Assembly: GCA_946403735.1 (NCBI GenBank)
Contig: CAMJAZ010000019.1
Location: 1 to 11,130, forward strand
Length of the DNA: 11,130 nt
Source: an uncultured Selenomonadales bacterium
Lineage (GTDB): Bacteria > Bacillota > Negativicutes > Selenomonadales > Selenomonadaceae
Direction: 5' to 3'
Position numbers and translations under genes: made by a program
Notes under the pieces: generated by a model
What the model was told of the DNA's origin: nothing
What the model saw: the letters and a program-made list of their open reading frames with translations, nothing else
The model's database searches: none
Shown here: in pieces, positions 1-6,248 of the stretch
How positions within the stretch are numbered: the stretch's first letter is position 1
Layout of the letters: each line of letters begins with the position of its first letter

Positions 1-27
1 GCACGTCCTGTGCGCCCCTTTCTTTTC
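1..27 (+). terminator. possible end of an upstream terminator at the window edge
   Basis: GCAC at 1-4 can pair with GTGC at 10-13 around a five-base loop, and a pyrimidine-rich stretch follows at 14-27. This could be the right half of an intrinsic terminator whose left flank lies outside the window. The visible stem is only 4 bp, so the call is weak. I see no gene in bases 1-68. Confidence 0.2.
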
Positions 28-68
28 AATGTTATCTTTACCAACAATTTTCGGTAAAAATTTTTTTC

Positions 69-97
69 TTGACAATTCGCGGCAAATATTTTAACAT
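69..97 (+). promoter_or_regulatory. sigma-A type promoter of tRNA-Ala
   Basis: A perfect -35 TTGACA at 69-74 and a -10 TAACAT at 92-97 are separated by exactly 17 bases. The expected transcription start near 104 lies about 11 bases before the mature tRNA. The spacer holds GCGGC followed by an AAAT run, also seen in the tRNA-Arg promoter of this window. Confidence 0.85.
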
Positions 98-114
98 ATA
101 AAAGCTTGAAATGC

Positions 115-190
115 GGGGACGTAGCTCAGCTGGGAGAGCGTTTGACTGGCAGTCAAGAGGTCGAGGGTTCGAGCCCCTTCGTCTCCACCA
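115..190 (+). tRNA. tRNA-Ala, anticodon GGC
   Basis: A complete 76-base tRNA with encoded CCA at 188-190. The acceptor arms GGGGACG (115-121) and CGTCTCC (180-186) pair fully if a G3:U70 wobble is allowed, and that wobble is the identity element for alanyl-tRNA synthetase. The D arm (GCTCAGCTGGGAGAGC), the anticodon loop CTGGCAG with anticodon GGC at 148-150, and the GGTTCGAGCC T arm are all recognisable. It reads GCC and GCU codons. It has its own promoter and terminator, so it is a single-gene transcription unit. Confidence 0.96.
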
Positions 191-193
191 AGT

Positions 194-221
194 TTGAAGA
201 TAATTTGTTTTGTGATATATT
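194..221 (+). promoter_or_regulatory. possible promoter for the decarboxylase-mtaB unit
   Basis: TTGAAG at 194-199 and TATATT at 216-221 are 16 bases apart. A start near 228 would fall inside the terminator hairpin of tRNA-Ala, leaving only half of that hairpin in the message. No better promoter is visible before the decarboxylase gene. The alternative is terminator read-through from the tRNA promoter. Confidence 0.25.
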
Positions 222-222
222 T

Positions 223-245
223 TCGGTTTCGACCGATTTTTTTTT
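223..245 (+). terminator. intrinsic terminator after tRNA-Ala
   Basis: The 5-bp stem TCGGT (223-227) and ACCGA (232-236) closes a TTCG tetraloop and runs straight into nine T residues (237-245). The stem is short, but the stable UUCG loop and long U tract are typical of intrinsic terminators. Confidence 0.75.
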
Positions 246-268
246 GCAAAAGATTGTAGGTAACGCAA

Positions 269-1726
269 ATGGAAAATGTAATTGGATTCACGCAGGATAG
301 AGCGCCACTACTTGAGGCGTTGGAACGTATGAAGGCAACGCGGCTTGTACCTTTCGACGTACCTGGACATAAGCGCGGACGTGGTAACCGTGAACTGGCG
401 GAATTTTTAGGACAACAATGTTTAGATGTTGACGTAAATTCAATGAAACCGCTGGATAATCTTTGCCACCCCGTGTCAGTGATTCGTGACGCTGAAAAGT
501 TAGCGGCTCAAGCATTCGGCGCGGCTAATGCCTTCTTTATGGTCGGCGGTACAACTTCATCTGTTCAAGCAATGATTTTGTCGACTGTCAAGCCCAATGA
601 AAAAATTATTCTACCGCGAAATGTTCACCGTAGCGCGATTAACGCATTGATACTTTGCGGCGCGTCGCCTGTCTATGTCAATCCGCAAGTCGATGAACGT
701 TTAGGAATTTCGCTTGGAATGAAAGTTGACGAAGTTGCGGCGGCGATTAAAAAAAATCCTGACGCTAAAGCTTTACTAGTCAACAATCCAACTTACTACG
801 GAATTTGTTCTGACATTGAAACGTTGACTAAATTGGCGCACGATAACGGTATGAAACTTTTGGCTGATGAGGCGCACGGCACGCAATTTTATTTCAATAA
901 ACGCTTGCCAAAGTCTGCAATGGAAGTTGGCGCAGATATGGCGGCTGTTTCAATGCACAAGTCGGGCGGTTCACTTACTCAAAGTTCCCTGCTACTTATC
1001 GGCGAAAATGTCAACGCTGGCTACGTTCACCAAATTATAAATCTCACGCAGTCGACAAGCGCATCTTATCTGCTTATGGCAAGTCTTGATATTTCGCGCA
1101 GAAATTTAGCACTTAACGGCGAAAAAATTTTTGACGGCGTGATTGACTTGGTGGAGTATGCACGCGACGAAATAAATTTTCTTGGCGGCTGGTACGCTTA
1201 CGGTCGGGAACTTATCAACGGCGATTCGGTGTTTGACTTCGACACGACGAAACTTTCAATTTACACTCGCGCAGTTGGACTTGCTGGCGTTGAAGTGTAC
1301 GATATTTTACGCGATGAATACGACATTCAGCTGGAATTTGGCGACATTGCTAACACGTTGGCTTACGTTTCAATCGGCGATAGGAAAAAAGATATTGAAC
1401 GGTTAATTTCTGCGCTGGCTGACATTAAAAGAATTTACCGAAAAGATCCTGCGCGGCTTTTGAAAACTGAATACATTGAACCTATTGTCGACGCGACGCC
1501 TAAAACGGCTTTTTACGCTAAGAAAAAATCGTTGCCACTTAATGAATGTGTAGGAGAAACGGCGGCTGAATTTGTAATGAGTTATCCGCCAGGCATTCCA
1601 ATTTTGGCGCCAGGTGAAAGAGTAACGCGCGAAATTTTAAATTACATTCGGTACGCGAAGAAAAAAGGCTGTCAAATAACTGGTCCTGAAGATATGAAGA
1701 TTCAACGTTTACAGGTGATTGCATAA
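269..1726 (+). CDS. Orn/Lys/Arg decarboxylase, PLP fold type I (485 aa)
   Basis: Probable cytosolic PLP-dependent basic amino acid decarboxylase that makes a diamine or agmatine and so feeds polyamine synthesis. Visible are the N-terminal PGHKRG motif (residues 32-37), the phosphate-binding GGTT (93-96), DEAHG (200-204) with the Asp that contacts the PLP ring nitrogen, and SMHKSGG (228-234), where K231 should form the Schiff base. The length matches the short Firmicutes type (B. subtilis SpeA and YaaO, about 480-490 aa), not the long E. coli enzymes with a wing domain. The substrate (arginine, lysine or ornithine) cannot be read from the motifs. The ATG at 269 follows a modest GTAGG (256-260). 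The TAA overlaps the mtaB ATG by one base (TAATG), so the two genes are probably translationally coupled. Confidence 0.92.
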   Translation: MENVIGFTQDRAPLLEALERMKATRLVPFDVPGHKRGRGNRELAEFLGQQCLDVDVNSMKPLDNLCHPVSVIRDAEKLAAQAFGAANAFFMVGGTTSSVQAMILSTVKPNEKIILPRNVHRSAINALILCGASPVYVNPQVDERLGISLGMKVDEVAAAIKKNPDAKALLVNNPTYYGICSDIETLTKLAHDNGMKLLADEAHGTQFYFNKRLPKSAMEVGADMAAVSMHKSGGSLTQSSLLLIGENVNAGYVHQIINLTQSTSASYLLMASLDISRRNLALNGEKIFDGVIDLVEYARDEINFLGGWYAYGRELINGDSVFDFDTTKLSIYTRAVGLAGVEVYDILRDEYDIQLEFGDIANTLAYVSIGDRKKDIERLISALADIKRIYRKDPARLLKTEYIEPIVDATPKTAFYAKKKSLPLNECVGETAAEFVMSYPPGIPILAPGERVTREILNYIRYAKKKGCQITGPEDMKIQRLQVIA

Positions 1727-3018
1727 TGAAGGTAGCTTTTTATACTTTGGGCTGTAAAGTCAACTGGTACGAAACAGAATCCCTTAGCAAAATTTTTCAA
1801 ACTGCTGGCTACGAAGTCACGGACGATATTTCAACCGCTGATGTCGTCGTAGTGAATACCTGCGCGGTCACGGCGATAAGTTCCCAAAAATCGCGGCAAG
1901 CTATTCGACGTGCGGCGCGTGTCAATCCCAATGCAATTTTAGTAGCGCTTGGTTGTTACGCGCAAAATTCCCCTGACGAAATTTCTAAAATTGACGGCGT
2001 CGACGTTGTGATTGGAACTGCTGACCGTATGAAAATTGTTGAGTTCGTCGAACAGGCGCTGAATAATCGCGGTGAAAAAATTCTGCGCGTCAATGACGTT
2101 GAAAAAATTTCTGCCTTTGAGGAACTGCCGCATACTCCACAACGTACAAGAGCTTTTCTCAAGATTGAGGACGGCTGTAATAATTTTTGTTCGTACTGCA
2201 TAATTCCATACCTGCGCGGGCGCGTTCGTTCACGCAGTCTTGAAAATATTCGTGCTGAATGCGTGCAACTTGCCGCCGCTGGTTATCGCGAAATTGTTTT
2301 GACTGGAATTCACATTGGCGCTTACGGTCAAGATTTTCACGATAAAACGACGCTTGCCGACGCCGTTAAAACTGTTTTGAACGCGGCTAAACCGTTTCGC
2401 CTACGTTTAGGTTCAATCGAATCTGCGGAAATGACGGACGAATTGATTGACTTGATGAAGTCTGACGAAAGAATTTGCAACCATGTACATTTGCCGTTGC
2501 AATCTGGAAGTGATGAAATTTTAAAGTTGATGCGTCGACCGTACACCACGAAAAATTTTGACGCCGTGACTTCAAAACTTATACGCGAAATTCCAAACGT
2601 GTCAATCGGCACAGATTTAATTGTCGGCTTTCCAAATGAAACTGATAAAAATTTTGCCGAAACGTTAGAGTTTATAAAATCTCAACCCTTCAGCAAAATT
2701 CACGTCTTCCCATTTTCGCCGCGTGAAGGTACAGTCGCCGCCGCTATGGATAATCAAATTTCCGCGCAGGTTAAAAAATTTCGTACAAGTCAAGCGCTGG
2801 AAATTTCTGCTATGAAGGAAAAAATTTTTGCTGAAAAACTTATCGGAAAGACTGTTGAAATTATCGCCGAAACTGAAACAGATAATTTTATTGACGGTCT
2901 CACGAAAAATTATGTTCGCGTGTACGTCCCAGTTAGTTCGGAAATAAAATCTGGTGACGTATTGAAAGTTCGCGTTGAAAAAATTTTTAAAAACGGAGTA
3001 ATGGGAATTAAGAATTAA
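1726..3018 (+). CDS. mtaB: tRNA N6-threonylcarbamoyladenosine (t6A37) methylthiotransferase MtaB
   Basis: Radical-SAM methylthiotransferase that converts t6A37 to ms2t6A37 in tRNAs reading ANN codons. The order is that of the family. The N-terminal UPF0004 domain carries cluster cysteines C10 (YTLGCKVN), C46 (VNTCAV) and C77 (LGCYAQ). The radical-SAM core carries C151, C155 and C158 (CNNFCSYC), and a TRAM-like RNA-binding domain occupies about residues 366-430. The N-terminus and the IIPYLRGRVRSR stretch separate it from MiaB and RimO. The 430 aa length is normal. It starts inside the stop codon of the decarboxylase gene. Its last four residues (GIKN) and its stop codon are encoded by a GAATTAA heptad repeat, so the extreme C-terminus is probably not conserved. 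Confidence 0.95.
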   Translation: MKVAFYTLGCKVNWYETESLSKIFQTAGYEVTDDISTADVVVVNTCAVTAISSQKSRQAIRRAARVNPNAILVALGCYAQNSPDEISKIDGVDVVIGTADRMKIVEFVEQALNNRGEKILRVNDVEKISAFEELPHTPQRTRAFLKIEDGCNNFCSYCIIPYLRGRVRSRSLENIRAECVQLAAAGYREIVLTGIHIGAYGQDFHDKTTLADAVKTVLNAAKPFRLRLGSIESAEMTDELIDLMKSDERICNHVHLPLQSGSDEILKLMRRPYTTKNFDAVTSKLIREIPNVSIGTDLIVGFPNETDKNFAETLEFIKSQPFSKIHVFPFSPREGTVAAAMDNQISAQVKKFRTSQALEISAMKEKIFAEKLIGKTVEIIAETETDNFIDGLTKNYVRVYVPVSSEIKSGDVLKVRVEKIFKNGVMGIKN

Positions 3019-3052
3019 GAATTATTACAATCTAAAACCTACAAGCTAAAAA
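3005..3052 (+). repeat. two heptad-repeat arrays at the mtaB 3' end
   Basis: The first array has GAATTAA at 3005, GAATTAA at 3012 and GAATTAT at 3019, and the mtaB stop (3016-3018) lies inside it. The second has CTAAAAC at 3032, CTACAAG at 3039 and CTAAAAA at 3046. The 17 bases from 3039 recur with one mismatch at 7987-8003. The second array overlaps the T-tract side of the leftward terminator. Confidence 0.75.
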
Positions 3053-3077
3053 AGGTTTCATCCGAAGATAAAACCTT
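3048..3077 (-). terminator. intrinsic terminator after tRNA-Arg
   Basis: Read leftward, AAGGTTT, one T and ATC lead into a TTCG loop, followed by GAT, one G and AAACCTT. This is an 11-position stem (one G:U pair) at 3052-3077, followed by T residues opposite the A run at 3048-3053. It would end both the tRNA-Arg transcript and any read-through from the sugar transferase gene. It may also act weakly on rightward mtaB transcripts, but the rightward flank is not T-rich. Confidence 0.85.
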
Positions 3078-3091
3078 GTTAATTTCAAATA

Positions 3092-3168
<77 letters not shown>

Positions 3169-3187
3169 AAATTTTACAACGGAACGT

Positions 3188-3216
3188 ATTTTAAAACATT
3201 TCGCCGCAAATTGCAA
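3188..3216 (-). promoter_or_regulatory. promoter of tRNA-Arg
   Basis: On the minus strand the -35 TTGCAA (3216-3211) and the -10 TAAAAT (3193-3188) are separated by 17 bases, with a start expected near 3181 and the tRNA at 3168. The spacer contains GCGGC followed by GAAAT and a T run, nearly the same as in the tRNA-Ala promoter. The -35 lies only 8 bases beyond the sugar transferase stop codon. Confidence 0.8.
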
Positions 3217-3224
3217 GTCTTTTT

Positions 3225-4655
3225 TCAATAAGCGCCTCGACCAGTCAAAACCGCTTTAACCGTCTTGAACAAATACATTATGTCAATCCACACTGACCAA
3301 TTCCGCACGTACCAAGTATCCATTGCGACACGTTCAGGGTACGTCGTATCACTGCGTCCCGACACTTGCCACATTCCAGTTATTCCTGGCGGCACCATAT
3401 AATATTCACGAATATTTTTACCGTACTTCGGCACTTCCTCTTCGACAATCGGACGCGGTCCAACTAAACTCATATCGCCCAAAATGACGTTCCAAAGTTG
3501 CGGCAATTCATCAAGGCTAGTTCGACGCAGAAAATTTCCTAACTTCGTGACGCGGGGATCATTCGTCAGCTTGAAAGTTTCTTCCCATTCAAGCCGCGCA
3601 GTTGGATTTTCCGCTAAATATTTTTCCAAAACTTTATCAGCATCATTAACCATTGTTTGGAATTTATAGCAGTAAAAATTTTTTCCGTACATACCAACGC
3701 GCCGATGTGAAAAAATTATTCCGCCGCGATTCGATACACAAACTGCAATGGCAATTCCCAAAAGTACTGGTGAAATTATAATGCCGCCGATAATCGTTAA
3801 AACTAAATCGAAAATGCGCTTGAAAATTCTGTTGTAACGTCGTGAAAGATTGTTGCGCAGGTTGAGCATTAAAATTTTTTCGCTAAATAAAATTGACGCG
3901 TCGACGCTTGCCATTGGTGTACCGATTAAATCAGGTATGAAGGAAATATTTTTTACGCGCGGCTGAATATCGTTAATAATTTCCTGTAGCCGGTCTTTAC
4001 TGATGCCAGGCGCGGCAATTATCACCGTTTTAATTGCTAGTTTACGAATAATTTTTCGAGCCATATTGAAACCGCCTAGTACAGGAAATTCCTGCGGCAG
4101 AGTTTTTGAAACAGGCGAATCGTCAATAAATCCGACAATATCATAGCGGTATCCTAAATCTTCACGCCAAAACTTCACAACTTTTTCAGCCGTCAAGCCC
4201 GCGCCGATTATCACTACTGGTTCACTAAAAATATTTTTCAGCTTTAAAAATTTTAAAATGCCGTAGCGAATCACACAAACATTGAACAGTACAAAAACGC
4301 CGAGCAGAATCATAAAAGTTCGTGACGCTTGATGACCCGCCTTGAAAAAGTAGACTAAAATTATTGACGCCATCCAGCCGTAAAAGACCGATATAAAAAT
4401 TTCGCGCATCGTGTCAACAACTGGTTTCATTTGCCGATACGATCGCGAGTAGCCAAGAAAAATTAAAAATAATAATGGTACGCCGAAAAAAATGTACGTG
4501 TCAGGATAAATGTACGTAACTTTATTCCAGAAGTCCACCGCGTCACGAATATAAAACGCTATGTATTGGGCAAGCACGACGCCGATATAATCGAACAACA
4601 TAAATAGTAGCGTTGGAATTATCGTAGGCACGGCTTTTACTTTTTGTTTTAACAT
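3225..4655 (-). CDS. undecaprenyl-phosphate sugar phosphotransferase, WbaP/EPS type (476 aa)
   Basis: Inner-membrane initiating transferase that moves a sugar-1-phosphate from a nucleotide sugar to undecaprenyl phosphate, the first step of exopolysaccharide, capsule or O-antigen synthesis. There are four hydrophobic segments (about residues 10-37, 52-70, 90-104 and 112-130), then a CoA-binding-like Rossmann domain (about 145-250, with VVIIGAG at 147-153). A re-entrant hydrophobic segment (281-306) precedes the catalytic bacterial sugar transferase domain. That domain includes KFQTM (331-335), RRTSLDELPQLWNV with the catalytic Asp-Glu pair D382-E383, and SLVGPRP (396-402). The length fits the full-size family. 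Sugar specificity (Gal-1-P or Glc-1-P) cannot be told. AAGGA lies 9 bases before the ATG. No other polysaccharide gene is adjacent, so it is an orphan here, 73 bases downstream of the DUF3084 gene. Confidence 0.93.
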   Translation of the reverse strand: MLKQKVKAVPTIIPTLLFMLFDYIGVVLAQYIAFYIRDAVDFWNKVTYIYPDTYIFFGVPLLFLIFLGYSRSYRQMKPVVDTMREIFISVFYGWMASIILVYFFKAGHQASRTFMILLGVFVLFNVCVIRYGILKFLKLKNIFSEPVVIIGAGLTAEKVVKFWREDLGYRYDIVGFIDDSPVSKTLPQEFPVLGGFNMARKIIRKLAIKTVIIAAPGISKDRLQEIINDIQPRVKNISFIPDLIGTPMASVDASILFSEKILMLNLRNNLSRRYNRIFKRIFDLVLTIIGGIIISPVLLGIAIAVCVSNRGGIIFSHRRVGMYGKNFYCYKFQTMVNDADKVLEKYLAENPTARLEWEETFKLTNDPRVTKLGNFLRRTSLDELPQLWNVILGDMSLVGPRPIVEEEVPKYGKNIREYYMVPPGITGMWQVSGRSDTTYPERVAMDTWYVRNWSVWIDIMYLFKTVKAVLTGRGAY

Positions 4656-4670
4656 TACAAAATTTCCTTT

Positions 4671-4724
4671 TTAGGGATTAGGGAAGAAAATTTTACGCAT
4701 TAAGCATTCCTCATTCCTAATTAA
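4671..4724 (-). repeat. two heptad-repeat arrays between the DUF3084 and sugar transferase genes
   Basis: Plus-strand units are TTAGGGA at 4671 and 4678, then GCATTAA at 4697, GCATTCC at 4704, TCATTCC at 4711 and TAATTAA at 4718. All have a 7-base period. The TTAGGGA pair lies just beyond the Shine-Dalgarno of the sugar transferase gene. The ten bases TTACGCATTA (4693-4702) recur inverted at 8241-8250. Confidence 0.75.
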
Positions 4725-4728
4725 TAAG

Positions 4729-4749
4729 TTACTGGCTACTGGCTAAAAG
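4729..4749 (-). repeat. heptad array encoding the end of the DUF3084 protein
   Basis: Plus-strand units are TTACTGG at 4729, CTACTGG at 4736 and CTAAAAG at 4743. Read on the minus strand in frame, the array encodes the final residues LLASSQ and the TAA stop. It belongs to the TTACT-CTACT-CTAAAA family also found at 6165, 7954 and 9574. Confidence 0.75.
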
Positions 4750-5994
4750 TCTGATGTTAAGGCGCAAAGGTCCGATCGACGTTGTTGATTCACGAGCATA
4801 AGCCGCAAGCGTAATTCTGCCGCGAACGGCGCTAATTTCATCAATCAATTCATAAAGCTGGGAGCCTTCCATAACTCCAACGGCGTGAGTTATTGGGTCA
4901 GTTAAAATTCCCTTAGCAACGGCGGCGCGATTAACGGCACTTAAAAATTCGCGTACAATAGGTTCTGCGTCGTCGTCGTCATGAACTTCATAGTTGCCAG
5001 TGTAAACTAATTCTTCCGCGTCGTAAACGTGATTGTTGGGATAAAGTGCAAGACCCGCTCTAATCGGTTCGCCGCGTACTAAATTCCCCGCCGCAACAAT
5101 TCGCAAAATCATTTCTTGATTGCTAGCAGAAATTTTTTCAACGGCGTCTTGAAGTTCTGGTTCATATACCCAAACTGAACTGTCAATGTCATCGCCGAAA
5201 CGTTCATTTATATTCCGCGTGGCAATGTCAGCAAGTTTATCAATATCAGAAACAATTTCATCAGCGCTACGGTTGCCATCAATCGTACCGCTAGCTAAAA
5301 TTTCCCCAGCCTTCAAAACAATATCGCCTTCGCGCATTGCAATTAAACCTTCGCGCAGATTTTTAGCGTGTTCCTCAAGTTCGGCGTTATCTTTAGCAAG
5401 TTTTTCATTGTCAGCAGTCAACGTCAAATTAAATTCGCCAAGTTTTTTATTGTTATCTTCAAGTTCAGCGTTGGCACTGGAAAGATTTTCATTCTGCGCG
5501 GAAAGTTCGGAATTGGAACTGGATAAATTTTCATTCTGCGCGGCAAGCTCGGAATTTTCACTTTCAAGGCGTTCATTGCCAGTTTTCAAGCGCTCGGACT
5601 CTTCCAAAAGTTCAGCCTGTTCAGTTTTAAGTGACTCAATTTCTTTTTTTGAATTGGCAAGGTCAGCATCAGTACGTTTAAATTCTTCTTGCGTATCCAT
5701 TAACTCTTTCACGACAGCGCCCAAAGATTTTTGCGTCGACTCCATCGCGGCGTTGAGTTCTTCCATACCAAATAGCGCGGTACGAACATTTTCCGAAATG
5801 ACAGCCATTGAGCCAATAGACAAGCCAGTTATTAACGCGCCAGTTATGACAGTGATAACCATTGATGTGTGACGCGGTCGCAAGCCGAAAATTGATAAAC
5901 GTTTCTTGCCGATTTTCGTACCAAGTTTGTCACCGATAAATGCAATAGCGCCGCCAGTTATTACCATTACGATTATTAAATAAATTCCTTCCAA
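4729..5994 (-). CDS. DUF3084 family membrane-anchored coiled-coil protein (421 aa)
   Basis: Recognised by its N-terminus, with GDKLGTKIGKKRL (21-33), FGLRPRHTS (36-44) and VRTALFG (70-76), as the DUF3084 family found in Negativicutes and cyanobacteria. Its molecular function is unknown. Two transmembrane segments (about residues 4-20 and 44-65) flank a strongly basic loop. By the positive-inside rule this puts the loop in the cytoplasm and the rest outside the inner membrane (inference). A long coiled coil (about 77-216) includes five 14-residue repeats, and a globular C-terminal domain follows from about 220. The start is TTG, preceded by AGGG seven bases upstream; the family N-terminus begins exactly there. 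The last seven codons, including the stop, lie inside a heptad repeat. The gene is transcribed divergently from dapF and probably together with the sugar transferase gene. Confidence 0.88.
   Translation of the reverse strand: MEGIYLIIVMVITGGAIAFIGDKLGTKIGKKRLSIFGLRPRHTSMVITVITGALITGLSIGSMAVISENVRTALFGMEELNAAMESTQKSLGAVVKELMDTQEEFKRTDADLANSKKEIESLKTEQAELLEESERLKTGNERLESENSELAAQNENLSSSNSELSAQNENLSSANAELEDNNKKLGEFNLTLTADNEKLAKDNAELEEHAKNLREGLIAMREGDIVLKAGEILASGTIDGNRSADEIVSDIDKLADIATRNINERFGDDIDSSVWVYEPELQDAVEKISASNQEMILRIVAAGNLVRGEPIRAGLALYPNNHVYDAEELVYTGNYEVHDDDDAEPIVREFLSAVNRAAVAKGILTDPITHAVGVMEGSQLYELIDEISAVRGRITLAAYARESTTSIGPLRLNIRLLASSQ
5347..5556 (-). repeat. five tandem 42-base units encoding 14-residue coiled-coil repeats
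   Basis: Residues 147-216 fall into five 14-residue units: NSELAAQNENLSSS, NSELSAQNENLSSA, NAELEDNNKKLGEF, NLTLTADNEKLAKD and NAELEEHAKNLREG. Each equals two coiled-coil heptads, with leucine and asparagine at fixed positions. The first two units are almost identical in DNA as well, which points to a recent 42-base duplication. The later units have diverged. Confidence 0.85.
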
Positions 5995-6075
5995 TGTATC
6001 GCCCTACTTTGCAATCGTTAAACGTCGACGAAAAATTTTCGCCGTAATTTATATTTCTTTGACTATGAAACGTCA

Positions 6076-6104
6076 TTGCGCTAATTCTACAAAAAACGTA
6101 TAAT
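6076..6104 (+). promoter_or_regulatory. possible second rightward promoter upstream of dapF
   Basis: TTGCGC at 6076-6081 and a perfect TATAAT at 6099-6104 are 17 bases apart. Use of it would give a leader of about 138 bases for dapF. It overlaps the leftward promoter at 6084-6112 on the other strand. The -35 match is poor. Confidence 0.35.
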
Positions 6105-6112
6105 TTATTCAA
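6084..6112 (-). promoter_or_regulatory. promoter of the DUF3084 gene
   Basis: On the minus strand TTGAAT (6112-6107) and TAGAAT (6089-6084) are separated by 17 bases. A start near 6077 gives an 82-base leader. Within that leader, 6026-6044 holds a near-perfect dyad (CGACGAAAA against TTTTCGCCG, one mismatch) that could be a protein site. A weaker alternative -10, TATAAA, lies further downstream. Confidence 0.5.
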
Positions 6113-6143
6113 GTTTGAAAATTATCGACTTAAAATTTTTTCT

Positions 6144-6174
6144 TAGTTAGTAATGGAAAAAATGTTACTAACTA
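6144..6174. repeat. 10-bp perfect inverted repeat in the dapF control region
   Basis: TAGTTAGTAA (6144-6153) is the exact reverse complement of TTACTAACTA (6165-6174), with 11 bases between them. The right arm is the start of the heptad array at 6165. The left arm is a piece of the same family in the opposite orientation. No T run follows on either side that would make it a clear terminator. Confidence 0.6.
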
Positions 6175-6199
6175 CTGACTACTAACTACTTACTAAAAT
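6165..6199 (+). repeat. five-unit heptad array abutting the dapF promoter
   Basis: The units are TTACTAA at 6165, CTACTGA at 6172, CTACTAA at 6179, CTACTTA at 6186 and CTAAAAT at 6193. This is the longest array in the window. Its last base touches the -35 hexamer of the dapF promoter at 6200. Confidence 0.85.
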
Positions 6200-6228
6200 T
6201 TGACCAATCGTCGAAATTGGAATATACT
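6200..6228 (+). promoter_or_regulatory. main promoter of dapF and probably the genes after it
   Basis: TTGACC at 6200-6205 and TATACT at 6223-6228 each match the consensus at five of six positions and are 17 bases apart. The expected start near 6235 gives a leader of only about 14 bases that begins with the Shine-Dalgarno. Confidence 0.8.
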
Positions 6229-6235
6229 TTTGCAG

Positions 6236-6241
6236 AGGAGG
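6236..6241 (+). promoter_or_regulatory. Shine-Dalgarno fixing the TTG start of dapF
   Basis: A perfect AGGAGG lies seven bases before TTG at 6249. No ATG near the start has comparable support, and the family N-terminus begins at this TTG. Confidence 0.9.
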
Positions 6242-6248
6242 CGACACT

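Noticed and set aside
38..291. Open frames across and opposite tRNA-Ala, one with the protein string RRGSNPRPLDCQSNALPAELRP
   Set aside because: These are translations of the tRNA gene itself. This string is a well-known false protein produced by tRNA genes.
3048..3077. Rightward terminator for mtaB
   Set aside because: The hairpin is strong, but the T run is on the leftward side; rightward it is followed by a mixed sequence. It is kept as a terminator for the tRNA-Arg direction only.
5186..5872. 228-residue serine-rich open frame on the plus strand
   Set aside because: It is the antisense shadow of the repetitive DUF3084 coiled coil; low-complexity coding sequence leaves the opposite strand open. 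It has no ribosome-binding site or recognisable motif.
6144..6199. CRISPR-like or attachment-site repeat
   Set aside because: The units are 7 bases with no spacers, and there is no integrase or cas gene in the window.
5995..6248. Lysine riboswitch or other structured leader before dapF
   Set aside because: The best promoter leaves only about 14 bases of leader, and the longer alternative holds heptad repeats rather than a conserved aptamer.
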